Assembly (NCBI RefSeq): GCF_005887095.1
Contig: NZ_PNCI01000017.1
Location: 124,001-188,000 of the forward strand
Source of the DNA: Pseudoalteromonas rubra
Lineage (GTDB): Bacteria; Pseudomonadota; Gammaproteobacteria; Enterobacterales; Alteromonadaceae
Reading direction: 5' to 3'
Length of the DNA: 64,000 nt
This document shows positions 9,797 through 20,576 of this stretch, piece by piece (positions within the stretch are counted from its first letter, which is position 1; the number at the start of each line of letters is the position of its first letter). A program made the translations under genes and the position numbers. Below the pieces are notes generated by a model that saw nothing but the letters and a program-made list of their open reading frames with translations, was not told the DNA's origin and searched no databases.

Positions 9797-10117
9797 TTAT
9801 TTTTTAACCCACTTGCCATCCACTTTAACAAAGTGGCCTGGTGCCGTTTTTGCAAAGGTTTTCTTAGCAGCCATAGCTTCCACCTGACTCAGGCTGATGC
9901 CATTTTTCTTGGCTAGTTGCTGATACTTGGCCTTGCGCTTGCTATTTACTTCATCAACCAGCTTTTGGACTTCACCGCTGCCTTTGATGACACCAAGGTA
10001 GCCAGCTGCGGTTTCTCCCACCAGACCTTGTGACTTGGCGTCATCCAGTGAAATAGCCAATACCGAAAAGCTCATGCAAGCCGCGGCAATCGTTGTCAGT
10101 AACTTAGATGCATTCAT
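9797..10117 (-). CDS. ydbL: YdbL family periplasmic protein (DUF1318)
   Basis: A 106-residue secreted protein with a Sec signal peptide (MNASKLLTTIAAACMSFSVLA) and a mature domain of the DUF1318 type (DDAKSQGLVGETAAGYLG, later SLSQVEAMAAKKTF). In Escherichia coli YdbL works with YdbH and YnbE in phospholipid delivery to the outer membrane. Here the order ydbH-ynbE-ydbL is preserved with gaps of about 12 bases. A strong AAGGAG site precedes its ATG. Confidence 0.9.
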   Translation of the reverse strand: MNASKLLTTIAAACMSFSVLAISLDDAKSQGLVGETAAGYLGVIKGSGEVQKLVDEVNSKRKAKYQQLAKKNGISLSQVEAMAAKKTFAKTAPGHFVKVDGKWVKK

Positions 10118-10128
10118 GATCTGGCTCC

Positions 10129-10308
10129 TTAGAATAATTCACTGTCATCGCTGAACAAGTCATCCAGCTCTTTGTCGACCTTAACACGGATCTCGTGGTC
10201 AACTTTGACGTTTAAGTTGATGGTGATAGGCTCTTTGGTTTCGACCTGTACTTTGTGCGTACAAGCCGATACCAAACAAGCAAACACCAAAGTTAGCATC
10301 CATTTCAT
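10129..10308 (-). CDS. ynbE: YnbE-like small outer-membrane lipoprotein
   Basis: A 59-residue lipoprotein read by hand from the DNA: MKWMLTLVFACLVSAC then THKVQVETKEPI. The lipobox is LVSAC with the acylated cysteine at residue 16; the short mature part is strand-forming (ITINLNVKVDHEIRVKV). Such proteins partner YdbH, extending its beta-groove to the outer membrane. The gene sits 12 bases after ydbH and 11 bases before ydbL on the same strand, exactly the expected context. Confidence 0.9.
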   Translation of the reverse strand: MKWMLTLVFACLVSACTHKVQVETKEPITINLNVKVDHEIRVKVDKELDDLFSDDSELF

Positions 10309-10320
10309 GCTGAGTTGCTC

Positions 10321-12912
10321 CTATTGGTTTAACGCTTTTTCCACTTCCTGAGTGATTTCATCACTCAGGCGCAATGCCCTGAACAGGGTATAAATATTCT
10401 CACTGTGCGTATAATTAAAATTCACAGGTTGTTTTTGCTGCTTGTTCTCGCCGGCAATTTTCACAGCCAGTTCCAGCTGTCCGTCCTGAGCCATATTCAC
10501 ATCACAGCTCAGGGTTTCAATACTCAACTCATCCAGCACACCAAACACAGTTTCCAGCTCCGGACGCTGAGATTTTAGTGCATTAAACGAGGCATTATCT
10601 TCTACTTTCAGCATGCTATCTACCTCATTACTGAGATAGCCATCGCGGATCTCAGCCTGGCCGTCGCGCATGAACACAGGTAACCTGCCAAATACTCGAC
10701 CATGTAGTTCAACCCCGGACTCTCGGCCGGCTTCAGAGAGCGACATCAAGTCAAGACCGCTGGCCGTCACTACAATCTCCTGGTCCTGCTTACTCAGTAA
10801 GATCTGCTCGGCCGCCAACTGACCGCCAAAGACTTTGGCACTAAACTCACGTAATACCGGCAGATTGTTATCTGACGTTAGCTGACCCCGCACCTCTGTC
10901 AATACAGGCCCAGAGCGCACTTGTGTGATACTCAAGGGTGAAGACTCTATGATTAATTCACCAGCATGCCATTTGCCCTTTACAGGTAAATCCAGCTCAG
11001 AGACATAATGGTGCTCATACAAAAATGCAGCATCATCCACGTTAAGCTGAAAATCAAATATCTGACGCGTTAATTCACCAGAAATCTCGGCATTTATCAG
11101 ACCCTGCTCAATATTAAGCTTAGGTGCAAACTGGCTGGCCAACGATTGCATTGCGCCCAGGCCGTGCTCGGCCAGAGTCAGAGTAAATGGCATCAACCCC
11201 GCTTCCAGACGATGTGTGAGCTGCAACTCAAGATTATCCAGAGTGAGCCGGTGCTCTAACGTCAATTGCTCGCTGCCTACGACATTTCCTTCGCTTTGCA
11301 GTGCAACATCTCTGAGGACTAATTGCGGATGCGCGAGCAGCTCTATCGTTGAACGCCCTGTCAGCTCACCCTTTGGCCCTTCTGGTTGCCACTGACCGGT
11401 AAATTCCAGGTGCTGGTTAAAATCTTTGCCGCGAACCTCATCATGTTTAAATGAGCCAACCTGAACGTCTGCTTTAATGATTGTTTCCAGCAGTCCGTTG
11501 ACGTTCCCCTGACCGCTGAAGGCTAAACCGCGACCCTGAACTGAGCCTATCTGATAGCGCTCGGCTTGTGTTTCTAGCTCCCACTTCACCTGTTTAAATA
11601 GCGTATGCTCCGCCAGTTTATTGTCTGCAGTCATGGCCAATACTGTACTAGTGGACAGGGTGCCTGACAGGTTATCCAATTTTACCTCTTGCAGCGATAC
11701 TGAATTGGCCCTTGGCTGCAGTGTGGTATTGAACGTCAGCAGCTCAGCCAAATTTCCGGCCAGTGAAAACTGACCTTGTAACCCTAGTTCCTGCCAGTCG
11801 AAGGGCAGCCCTGCCGGTGCCTGAGACACTGCAATGGTGGTAGTACCTGCACTCTCCAGCTGCATGTCAGCAAGCAAAAAATCCGCTTGCACATCAAGGA
11901 GATTAAGTACCTCGCTTTGATGTGAAACTCTCAACTTACCATGCATCTGCTGCCCGGCAATCTGATACTCCAGTTCACTAAGCGTGGCTGACGTGGCTTC
12001 ATTCGCCCCATACACAGATAATATTGGTAAGCTGACCATTTGCGCATTAAATGTCACAGGCTCTGCCATCTGGACCTGCCACAGCCCTGACCAGAGGGTG
12101 TCCAGCCAGGTCTCAGGCAACTGAGCAAACATCGACTCGCACCCAAGTGCGTTCACGCCAATCGGTAGCTGACTCAGGTCCAGCTTGCCGCTACTGCTGG
12201 TGAGGTCCCATTGCCCAGAGATAACCCCATTGACCTGGATCACTGGCTGACACAGAGCCAATGGGTAAGCCAATAAGCTGTCCAGCTGGATATCCATATT
12301 GACAGCCTGACCATCAAATGTTGATTCTATGGTTCCCGCCAGCTCAGAAACCGTCAAGGGGAGCTTTGCTTGCTGTAACAACGTCTGTATAACCGGACTG
12401 GACAATCTCAGTGCTGCACGCAATTGTGTATCGCTCAGGGCAACATCTGCCTCCACATCCCCGCTGATGGCAAAAGCGAAATCCTCCTTCTGCATTACAC
12501 TGAGATTAAGCGGCTCTGGCAGTAACGGACTGATTAGGGTAAGCGCCTCAATCTGAAGACTGGGCATGCCTTCTGGCAAATCGAGCTCCAATGGCGCCGG
12601 GGAATGCGTCACCTCAGTCGTATTATCGGCCTCGGTATGCTGATGAGTCACCATCATACTGGCTACCTGAAAGTGATCACCATCAAAGGTCGCGTTACTG
12701 ACTTCAACCGACACCGCTTCACTGCGCCAGCAGAGTCGTTCAATCGCCAGGCGATCCCAGCTATCGACTGACCAGTCCAGGCACTCTAGTAAGCCCTGCT
12801 CTTCAGTCAATATCTGCTTGCCAATGGTGAGTGTCAGTGGCACGCGAAAATAATAGACAGTGATCCCTATCGTAAACAGAGCAAATAGCAGAATAAGAAA
12901 AAAGCGCCGCAT
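10321..12912 (-). CDS. ydbH: YdbH-family AsmA/TamB-like envelope lipid transport protein
   Basis: An 863-residue protein anchored by one N-terminal membrane helix (MRRFFLILLFALFTIGITVYYF) with a long periplasmic region rich in alternating hydrophobic strands, as expected for the AsmA-like beta-taco bridge proteins. YdbH, with TamB and YhdP, is known in E. coli to support phospholipid transfer between the membranes. The C-terminal region (EIRDGYLSNEVDSM to the end) resembles the conserved YdbH end. It is first of the ydbH-ynbE-ydbL operon. Exact boundaries of repeats cannot be seen by eye. Confidence 0.88.
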   Translation of the reverse strand: MRRFFLILLFALFTIGITVYYFRVPLTLTIGKQILTEEQGLLECLDWSVDSWDRLAIERLCWRSEAVSVEVSNATFDGDHFQVASMMVTHQHTEADNTTEVTHSPAPLELDLPEGMPSLQIEALTLISPLLPEPLNLSVMQKEDFAFAISGDVEADVALSDTQLRAALRLSSPVIQTLLQQAKLPLTVSELAGTIESTFDGQAVNMDIQLDSLLAYPLALCQPVIQVNGVISGQWDLTSSSGKLDLSQLPIGVNALGCESMFAQLPETWLDTLWSGLWQVQMAEPVTFNAQMVSLPILSVYGANEATSATLSELEYQIAGQQMHGKLRVSHQSEVLNLLDVQADFLLADMQLESAGTTTIAVSQAPAGLPFDWQELGLQGQFSLAGNLAELLTFNTTLQPRANSVSLQEVKLDNLSGTLSTSTVLAMTADNKLAEHTLFKQVKWELETQAERYQIGSVQGRGLAFSGQGNVNGLLETIIKADVQVGSFKHDEVRGKDFNQHLEFTGQWQPEGPKGELTGRSTIELLAHPQLVLRDVALQSEGNVVGSEQLTLEHRLTLDNLELQLTHRLEAGLMPFTLTLAEHGLGAMQSLASQFAPKLNIEQGLINAEISGELTRQIFDFQLNVDDAAFLYEHHYVSELDLPVKGKWHAGELIIESSPLSITQVRSGPVLTEVRGQLTSDNNLPVLREFSAKVFGGQLAAEQILLSKQDQEIVVTASGLDLMSLSEAGRESGVELHGRVFGRLPVFMRDGQAEIRDGYLSNEVDSMLKVEDNASFNALKSQRPELETVFGVLDELSIETLSCDVNMAQDGQLELAVKIAGENKQQKQPVNFNYTHSENIYTLFRALRLSDEITQEVEKALNQ

Positions 12913-13048
12913 AGGTACCAGCTAATCAGTGAAAACTGGTTTAAGTGTAAGGGATCTTGATGGCGATGTAATGTCTGCCAAAGTAAGAAGATGTTAAGCT
13001 TGCAAAAGTCCCTTACAAGTTGGCCGCCACTTTGGCCATTACACGCGA

Positions 13049-13591
13049 CTATAACTTGCCCTTGCGCTTGAGCTCTTCCAGTCGCTCACGCTCAGCGAGG
13101 ATCATTTTTATCATGTTAACGCGAATATCCGCTTCCTGTTGCTTATATTCGGACAACTGCTGTTCAAGCACTTCGATTTCATCCACTTTTGATGCGTCAC
13201 GATATTGCTTCAAACCGATATGCTCAATTGCCACTGACTCCTCTGATGTATCAGCTTCTGCGTGCTGTTGTACCTGCAAGTGGCGCTGCTGAACGGACTG
13301 CATTAACTTGTTGATCTGGGATTGTAATTTGCGCATCAAGGCCTGGATCAGCTCCATGGCTTTTTCCAGATCCTCATAATCCTCTTTGAAAACCGGGTTG
13401 TCTTCTTTGTATTGTCCCGCCTCTTCATCCAGCTCTTTTGACAGCAACGGGGGGACTGTGTCGACCTCCTCGCCACTTTGTGCTTCTTCGCCTGGAGTAG
13501 CATCAGAGACTTTATCGCTGTTATTGCTAACTTGCGAATGCGATACGGGCTTACTTACAGACGCGGTGCCTGGGTGTATTTGTATATCCAT
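13049..13591 (-). CDS. Coiled-coil protein of unknown function
   Basis: I do not recognise this family. The ATG at 13591 has a strong AAGGAG site five bases upstream and gives 180 residues (MDIQIHPGTASVS); the open frame extends to 13663, but those extra residues precede the ribosome site. The first half is polar, acidic and low in complexity. The second half (DYEDLEKAMELIQALMRKLQSQ onward in pieces, to AERERLEELKRKGKL) is strongly heptad-like and glutamine/glutamate rich, so a coiled coil is likely. There is no signal peptide or membrane helix. It stands alone between ydbH and the purL terminator. Confidence 0.75.
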   Translation of the reverse strand: MDIQIHPGTASVSKPVSHSQVSNNSDKVSDATPGEEAQSGEEVDTVPPLLSKELDEEAGQYKEDNPVFKEDYEDLEKAMELIQALMRKLQSQINKLMQSVQQRHLQVQQHAEADTSEESVAIEHIGLKQYRDASKVDEIEVLEQQLSEYKQQEADIRVNMIKMILAERERLEELKRKGKL

Positions 13592-13750
13592 ACTCACTCC
13601 TTGATTGCCATTATTGGCCTCCTGCACCGCTTTGGTGATTAGGAGTGCCGCTAATTCAAACAACTTATCGGTCTTTGCACAGAAAACTTAAGGAGAGAAA
13701 GTATAGGGCACAAATAATACTAAACGATGAACAGGATGATGTTGCAAGCA

Positions 13751-13780
13751 ATAAAAAAGGCCACCGAAGTGACCTTTTTT
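13751..13780. terminator. Terminator downstream of purL
   Basis: AAAAAAGGCCAC-CGAA-GTGACCTTTTTT forms a stem with one mismatch, flanked by A and T runs, so it can act in both directions. For purL (minus strand, stop at 13981) it lies about 200 bases downstream, after the two tandem repeats. Confidence 0.8.
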
Positions 13781-13794
13781 CATAAAGCTAGTGA

Positions 13795-13980
13795 GGCAGT
13801 GCAGACTAATTCGTTCTGAAGCGGCGGCCCGGCTTTTCGTCCCTGAAAAGCGTTCGACTAACTGCGAAACTTCGTTTCGGTTATTAAGGCACTGCATATT
13901 GATTCGTCCTGAAGCGGTGATCCGGCTCGTCATCCATGACTCGCGTAAAACACGCTGCGAAACTTCGTTTCGGTCGTGTT
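13795..13980. repeat. Two tandem imperfect 93-bp repeats abutting the purL stop
   Basis: Unit 1 is 13795-13887 and unit 2 is 13888-13980. Both begin GGCAGTGCA/GGCACTGCA, continue ATTCGTYCTGAAGCGG and CCGGCT, and end CTGCGAAACTTCGTTTCGGT. The shared ends include the perfect hairpin CGAAAC-TTC-GTTTCG. Unit 2 ends at the base before the purL stop codon. Open frames reading through these units are artefacts. The units look like members of a dispersed palindromic repeat family, in the 3' untranslated region of purL mRNA. Confidence 0.75.
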
Positions 13981-16900
13981 TTACCCAACATTCTTACGTG
14001 CATTACGGAACATACGCATCCACGGGCTGTCCTCTTTCCACTCATCCGGGTGCCAAGAGTTCGCTACTGCACGAAATACTCGTTCTGGGTGTGGCATCAT
14101 CACGGTTGCACGACCGTCCGTTGAGGTAATACCGGTAATACCTTCAGGTGAACCATTCGGGTTGTTCGGGTATTGCGTTGTTGGATTACCATAGTTATCA
14201 ACATATTGAACAGCGACTGTGCCAGACTCAAGTGCCGCTTTCACTGCCGCATCGTTGGCAAACTCAGCATGGCCTTCACCGTGAGAGACCGCGATTGGCA
14301 TACGAGAGCCAGCCATACCCTGGAAGAATACCGACGGGCTTTCTTGTACTTCAACCAGACTGAAACGTGCTTCAAAACGCTCTGACTTGTTGGTTACAAA
14401 ACGTGGCCAGTGCTCAGTGCCCGGGATCAGCTCTTTCAATGTCGATAGCATCTGACAGCCGTTACACACACCTAAGCTGAACGTGTCTTGACGCTCAAAG
14501 AAGGTTTGGAACTGATCGCGTGCCATGTCATTGAACAGGATTGACTTAGCCCAACCTTCACCGGCACCCAGTACGTCACCATACGAAAAGCCACCACAGG
14601 CTACCAGACCTTTGAATTCTTCAAGTGTCAGGCGACCTTCCAGGATGTCACTCATGTGTACGTCGACTGCGGCGAAACCTGCACGGTTAAAGGCGGCTGC
14701 CATTTCAACGTGTGAGTTAACGCCTTGCTCACGCAAAATAGCCATCTTAGGCTTAGCACCGGTTGCAATGTAAGGTGCAGCTACGTCTTCATTTAAATCG
14801 AAGCTCAATTTAACGTTCAGACCTGGATCTTTCTCGTCAAACTTAGCATCAAATTCTTGCTTAGCACACTCAGGGTTATCACGAAGTGCCTGCATCTTAT
14901 AAGTCGTTTCAGCCCAGATAGTACGTAATTCAGTACGTGTATTGGCAAGTACTGCTTCGCCGCCACGGTTGAAGATCACTTTATCTTCTGTGTTTAACGC
15001 ACCGATAGTGTGGCTAATAGCGCCAAGGCCGTTTTCAGCTAACACAGCTTCAACTGCTGCAAGGTCGTCGTTACGAACCTGAATCACAGCACCCAGTTCT
15101 TCGTTGTAAAGCGCTTCAATGTCAGAGCCTGTCAGGCTATCCAGGTTTACCGTAACACCTGTGCGACCTGCGAAGGCCATTTCCGCTACCGTTGTGAATA
15201 AACCACCGTCTGAACGGTCGTGGTAAGCCAGTAGCTTCTCGTCAGCCACAAGCGCTTGCATCGCGTTGTAGAAGCCTTTTAGCAGCTCCGGGCTATCAAC
15301 GTCAGGCGTCTTATCACCAAGCTGCTTGTAAACCTGTGCAAGGCTTGATGCACCCATGCGGTTTTGACCGGCACCTAAATCAACCAGGATCAGGCTTGAG
15401 TCACCTTTATCAGTGCGAAGCTGAGGTGTGACTGTTTTACGAATGTCTTCTACACGGCCAAATGCAGTGATGATAAGAGAAAGTGGTGCAGTAACCGCTT
15501 TGTCTTCACCGTTGTCTTGCCATGTTGTCTTCATTGACATTGAGTCTTTACCCACCGGGATCGTCAGGCCCAGTGCTGGACACAACTCTTCACCTACCGC
15601 TTTAACTGCTTCGTAAAGACCTGCGTCTTCACCTGGGTGACCTGCTGCGGCCATCCAGTTTGCAGATAGCTTGATGTTCTCAAGACCACCTATATTTGCG
15701 CCAGCAATGTTCGTTAACGCTTCTGCGACGGCTAAACGTGCTGATGCACCATAGTTTAGCAGTGCCGCAGGTGTGCGCTCACCCATTGACATGGCTTCAC
15801 CGTGGTAAGTGTCAAACGCCGCTGCGGTTACCGCACAGTTTGCTACCGGTACCTGCCAGGGGCCAACCATTTGGTCACGTGCAACTAAACCAGTTACCGT
15901 ACGGTCACCAATGGTGATAAGGAATGTTTTCTCAGCAATGGTCGGCAGACGAAGCAAACGCTTAGCCGCTTCTTCTACATCAATGCTATCTGTGTTTAGT
16001 GCTTCACCTTCAACTTGCTTTGACTCAACGTCACGGTGCATCTTAGGTGCTTTACCAAGTAGCACTTCAAGTGGAAGGTCAACTGGATTGTTCTCAAAGT
16101 GGCTATCCGCAACGGTCAGGTGACGCTCTTCAGTTGCTTCACCAATGACCGCGTACTGTGCGCGCTCACGCTTACAGATTTCTTCAAATCGTGCGAAGTC
16201 TTCTGCCGCAACAGCCAGTACGTAACGTTCTTGTGATTCATTACACCAGATTTCATGTGGTGCCATGCCCGGCTCATCGTTCGGGATGTTACGTAGTTGG
16301 AATTTACCACCGCGGCCACCGTCATCTACAAGCTCAGGGAATGCATTTGAAAGGCCACCCGCGCCCACATCGTGGATAAATGCGATGGGGTTTTCGTCGC
16401 CCAGCTGCCAACATTTGTCGATAACTTCCTGACAACGACGTTCCATCTCTGGGTTTTCACGCTGTACAGAAGCAAAATCTAAGTCTTCGTTAGACTGGCC
16501 CGATGCCATGGATGATGCAGCACCACCACCCAGACCGATGTTCATCGCAGGGCCACCAAGGGCTACTAGCTTAGCGCCGACAGGGATTTCGCCTTTTTGA
16601 ACATGCTCAGTACGGATGTTACCCAGACCACCTGCAAGCATGATTGGCTTGTGGTAACCACGTACTTCTTCGCCGTTATGGCTGTTTACTTTTTCTTCGT
16701 AAGTACGGAAATAACCCAGCAGATTAGGGCGACCAAACTCGTTGTTGAACGCCGCGCCACCTAAAGGGCCGTCGATCATGATGTCGAGTGCATTAACAAT
16801 ACGACCTGGCTTGCCAAAATTACTTTCCCACGGCTGCTCAAAACCTGGAATGCGCAGGTTAGATACCGTAAAACCAACCAGACCTGCTTTTGGCTTAGAA

Positions 16901-17865
16901 CCACGGCCTGTTGCGCCTTCGTCACGAATTTCACCACCAGAACCCGTTGATGCGCCAGAGAATGGCGCAATCGCTGTTGGGTGGTTATGGGTTTCAACCT
17001 TCATCAGGATCTCAATGTTTTCCTGATTGTAGCTGTACTCACCGTCTTTATTCGGGAAGAAACGACCCGCTTTAGACCCCTTCATTACCGCTGCGTTATC
17101 TTTATAAGCAGACAGTACGTTTTCCGGGTGTGTTTCGTAAGTATTCTTGATCATTTTGAACAGTGACTTAGGCTGTTCTACACCGTCGATTGTCCAGTCG
17201 GCATTAAAGATTTTATGACGACAGTGCTCAGAGTTCGCCTGTGCGAACATGAATAATTCGATGTCGTTCGGGTTACGGCCTAGTTTAGTGAAGTTCTCAA
17301 CCAGATAGTCAATTTCATCGTCCGCTAATGCAAAACCTTGCTCTACGTTTGCGGTAACAAGCGCTTCACGGCCACCACCTAAAATATCAACCGATGACAT
17401 TGGGCGCGGCTCTTCAACGCGGAATAACTGGCCCGCGTCTTCCAGTGTGTTATGCACTGACTCAGTCATGCGGTCGTGCAATAGCTTAGCGACCTCAGCT
17501 GTCTGCTCAGCGCTCAGTGTGCCCTCAACATAGTAAGCAATACCACGCTCTACGCGGTGTACTTTATCCAGGCCGCAGTTGTTAGCAATGTCTGTTGCTT
17601 TAGATGCCCAGGGCGAAATAGTACCAATTCGCGGCGTAACTAAAATCAGGGTTCCTTCAGGCGCATGTTCGGCAATGGTCGGGCCGTACTTTAAAAGCTT
17701 GCTCAGCTTGTCCAGTTCAGACTCAGAAAGTTCCGCTGTCAGGTCAGCAAAATGCATGAACTCGGCATACACGCCAGTGACTGGCAATTGCGCATCGTTA
17801 CAGCTTTTAAGGATTTTTTGAACTTTGAAATCAGAAAGTGCAGGTGCACCACGTAGGATCAACAT
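13981..17865 (-). CDS. purL: Phosphoribosylformylglycinamidine synthase
   Basis: Large single-chain PurL that makes FGAM from FGAR, glutamine and ATP, the fourth step of de novo purine synthesis. The N-terminal start [14 protein letters not shown] at 17865 matches other PurL proteins (1294 residues); an upstream in-frame ATG at 17877 would add four. The synthetase centre has [14 protein letters not shown] and [13 protein letters not shown]. The C-terminal class-I glutaminase domain has [16 protein letters not shown], the nucleophile Cys in LGVCNGCQM and the HGEGHAE histidine. It is divergent from mltF and followed by two 93-bp repeats and a terminator. Confidence 0.98.
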   Translation of the reverse strand: MLILRGAPALSDFKVQKILKSCNDAQLPVTGVYAEFMHFADLTAELSESELDKLSKLLKYGPTIAEHAPEGTLILVTPRIGTISPWASKATDIANNCGLDKVHRVERGIAYYVEGTLSAEQTAEVAKLLHDRMTESVHNTLEDAGQLFRVEEPRPMSSVDILGGGREALVTANVEQGFALADDEIDYLVENFTKLGRNPNDIELFMFAQANSEHCRHKIFNADWTIDGVEQPKSLFKMIKNTYETHPENVLSAYKDNAAVMKGSKAGRFFPNKDGEYSYNQENIEILMKVETHNHPTAIAPFSGASTGSGGEIRDEGATGRGSKPKAGLVGFTVSNLRIPGFEQPWESNFGKPGRIVNALDIMIDGPLGGAAFNNEFGRPNLLGYFRTYEEKVNSHNGEEVRGYHKPIMLAGGLGNIRTEHVQKGEIPVGAKLVALGGPAMNIGLGGGAASSMASGQSNEDLDFASVQRENPEMERRCQEVIDKCWQLGDENPIAFIHDVGAGGLSNAFPELVDDGGRGGKFQLRNIPNDEPGMAPHEIWCNESQERYVLAVAAEDFARFEEICKRERAQYAVIGEATEERHLTVADSHFENNPVDLPLEVLLGKAPKMHRDVESKQVEGEALNTDSIDVEEAAKRLLRLPTIAEKTFLITIGDRTVTGLVARDQMVGPWQVPVANCAVTAAAFDTYHGEAMSMGERTPAALLNYGASARLAVAEALTNIAGANIGGLENIKLSANWMAAAGHPGEDAGLYEAVKAVGEELCPALGLTIPVGKDSMSMKTTWQDNGEDKAVTAPLSLIITAFGRVEDIRKTVTPQLRTDKGDSSLILVDLGAGQNRMGASSLAQVYKQLGDKTPDVDSPELLKGFYNAMQALVADEKLLAYHDRSDGGLFTTVAEMAFAGRTGVTVNLDSLTGSDIEALYNEELGAVIQVRNDDLAAVEAVLAENGLGAISHTIGALNTEDKVIFNRGGEAVLANTRTELRTIWAETTYKMQALRDNPECAKQEFDAKFDEKDPGLNVKLSFDLNEDVAAPYIATGAKPKMAILREQGVNSHVEMAAAFNRAGFAAVDVHMSDILEGRLTLEEFKGLVACGGFSYGDVLGAGEGWAKSILFNDMARDQFQTFFERQDTFSLGVCNGCQMLSTLKELIPGTEHWPRFVTNKSERFEARFSLVEVQESPSVFFQGMAGSRMPIAVSHGEGHAEFANDAAVKAALESGTVAVQYVDNYGNPTTQYPNNPNGSPEGITGITSTDGRATVMMPHPERVFRAVANSWHPDEWKEDSPWMRMFRNARKNVG

Positions 17866-18048
17866 AGGTATTTTCATCCGGGGTTAAGGATTGAACGATA
17901 TTTTGGGCCGCTATTATAGTCGATTTGGCCTCCTTATTTAACTCAAATTTAGCAATTATCGAAAAAAAGCCCCTTCACAAAAGCGCCGTTAATTGCGAGC
18001 ATGGACCCCTCTGCGACCCTCATTTAACCAAGGAGCCAAAAGTCACTT
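17866..18048. promoter_or_regulatory. Divergent promoter region purL / mltF
   Basis: The 183 bases between two divergent starts must contain the promoters of both genes. The mltF side has an AGGAGCC ribosome site before the ATG at 18049. I could not find a convincing PurR-type operator palindrome. Confidence 0.5.
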
Positions 18049-19437
18049 ATGCGTTTGCTTTCCTCTGTGCTGATACTGTGCTGTTTGTTGTTATTGAGCA
18101 GCTGCGAAAAAATGCCAGCCACTCAGTTACAACGGATCAAAACACAGGAAGTGATCCGCATTGGCACTTTGGTTGGACCCGCCACCTTTTATCAGGGCAT
18201 TGGCGGTGAACAGGGGTTTGAATACGAACTGGCAGAGCAGTTTGCTGATGAACTGGGCGTTGAGTTACAGATGGTGCCCTTTTTCAGTCTGAAAAAGCTG
18301 TTCGAGCGCCTGCAAAGTGGCGATCTGGACATTGCAGCTGCCGGGCTCAGTTATCATCCGCAGCGTGCTGCCCATTTTCGGTTTGGCCCCAGCTATCGGG
18401 AGATCAGCCAAAAATTAGTTTTTAAACAAGGGAATATCCGACCACGTAACTTTGCTCAGTTGAGCGGCCCCGTCACCGTTTTGGCCGACAGCCACCATGT
18501 GCTCTCTTTACAAACTGCACAGCAGCAGTATCCCGAGCTGAGCTGGCAGGCGGTCGACGACCGGGACCAGGAAGAACTATTGCAGGGGATCATTGATGGT
18601 GACGTTCAGTATACCGTTGTCGATTCGCACTCTCTGGCACTGTTTCGGCGCTATCATCCCAATGTCAGTATTGCCTTTTCAGTCACTCAGGCCGATCCGG
18701 TTGCCTGGGTGCTGCGTCACGATAAAGACGATTCATTATTCGCGTTACTGCCACCGTTTTTTGCCAAGATGCAACACTCTGCACAGCTGGCGGCACTCGA
18801 AGAAAAGTACTTTGGTCATGTCAAACGCTTTAATTATGTCAACACCCTGGCTTTTGTCGAAGCGAGTAAAACCACGCTGCCCAAATATCAGGACTGGTTT
18901 ATTCAATATGCGGAGCAACACCAGCTCGACTGGCGCTTACTGGCCGCATTGAGTTATCAGGAATCCATGTGGAACCCCAGAGCTAAGTCTCCCACAGGCG
19001 TGCGTGGGATCATGATGCTGACCCAACGTACCGCCAAACAGGTGGGTGTAACTCATAGGCTGAAACCCGAACAAAACATACGCGGCGGTGCCCGTTATCT
19101 GCGTAAGCTCATCAACCGTATTCCCAAACAGATCAGTGCACCAGACAGAACCTGGTTCGCACTGGCTGCGTATAATGTCGGGTGGGGTCATGTGAATGAT
19201 GCACGTAAGCTGACCGAACGCCAGGGCGCAGACCCGATGAGCTGGGCCGAGGTAAAAAAACGACTACCACTGCTCACCAAAAAGCGCTACTATCGAAAGA
19301 CAAAATATGGATATGCGCGCGGCGATGTGGCAGTAACTTATGTGGATAATATTCGCCGGTACTACGACGCCCTGATCTGGTTAGATGACAATGGGGCCCT
19401 TCAAGTCAATAAAGACTCAGAGCAACCAACCAACTGA
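18049..19437 (+). CDS. mltF: Membrane-bound lytic murein transglycosylase F
   Basis: A 462-residue lipoprotein that cleaves peptidoglycan glycan strands with formation of 1,6-anhydro-muropeptides. The signal peptide MRLLSSVLILCCLLLLSSC ends in a lipobox. Residues of roughly 40-265 form a type-3 solute-binding-like regulatory domain (IRIGTLVGPATFY; GDLDIAAAGLSY). The C-terminal SLT domain has the catalytic glutamate in SYQESMWNPRAKSPTGVRG and the AAYNVGWGHVNDA motif. It is divergent from purL and monocistronic, and is followed by an inverted-repeat element. Confidence 0.95.
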   Translation: MRLLSSVLILCCLLLLSSCEKMPATQLQRIKTQEVIRIGTLVGPATFYQGIGGEQGFEYELAEQFADELGVELQMVPFFSLKKLFERLQSGDLDIAAAGLSYHPQRAAHFRFGPSYREISQKLVFKQGNIRPRNFAQLSGPVTVLADSHHVLSLQTAQQQYPELSWQAVDDRDQEELLQGIIDGDVQYTVVDSHSLALFRRYHPNVSIAFSVTQADPVAWVLRHDKDDSLFALLPPFFAKMQHSAQLAALEEKYFGHVKRFNYVNTLAFVEASKTTLPKYQDWFIQYAEQHQLDWRLLAALSYQESMWNPRAKSPTGVRGIMMLTQRTAKQVGVTHRLKPEQNIRGGARYLRKLINRIPKQISAPDRTWFALAAYNVGWGHVNDARKLTERQGADPMSWAEVKKRLPLLTKKRYYRKTKYGYARGDVAVTYVDNIRRYYDALIWLDDNGALQVNKDSEQPTN

Positions 19438-19454
19438 TCTGCCAGGCACTGTGT

Positions 19455-19629
19455 TATACCAATTTGCTTAATTAAGTGTTCTATTTTGAGGCGAGAAAAT
19501 AGGGTCGATAACAAGGCAAAAATTTGCGAGCTTATACTTTAGGTAAAGGTTCTAAATAAGAAATTTTTAACGCCGTTAACGCCATATTTGCTCCGTCAAA
19601 TTGAACAGGTATTAAGTGAAATTGGTATT
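19455..19629. mobile_element. MITE-like element with ATACCAATTT inverted ends
   Basis: About 175 bases bounded by TATACCAATTT on the left and AAATTGGTATTA on the right, giving 10-bp perfect terminal inverted repeats. The inside is non-coding and A+T-rich, with a further inner palindromic tendency (TTAAGTG near both ends). I associate ends of this sequence with short dispersed elements in Alteromonadales. No transposase is present, and no target duplication is clear. Confidence 0.6.
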
Positions 19630-19729
19630 AAGTATCCGGTATTATATCCTGACTCTGTCATTAAGCTGACATACTATTACGCTATAGCTGTCGCGCGTAG
19701 TTGTTCTCTCACTCAAAATGGAGGTTACG

Positions 19730-20439
<710 letters not shown>

Positions 20440-20576
20440 TTAGCGTATTGTCGCGAACTGCGCACTGTGACAGTTATATTGCTAAAATTAGCAAATTGCC
20501 ATGGCTCATTGACATCAATTTAAGCTATAATTCGCCGCTTTTTTTATTTGACGAGCTCAACACACACGGGTAAAAC

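Noticed and set aside
13791..14129. Plus-strand frame with repeated CETSFR motifs
   Set aside because: It reads through the two tandem DNA repeats and then antisense to the end of purL; the internal protein repeat only mirrors the DNA repeat.
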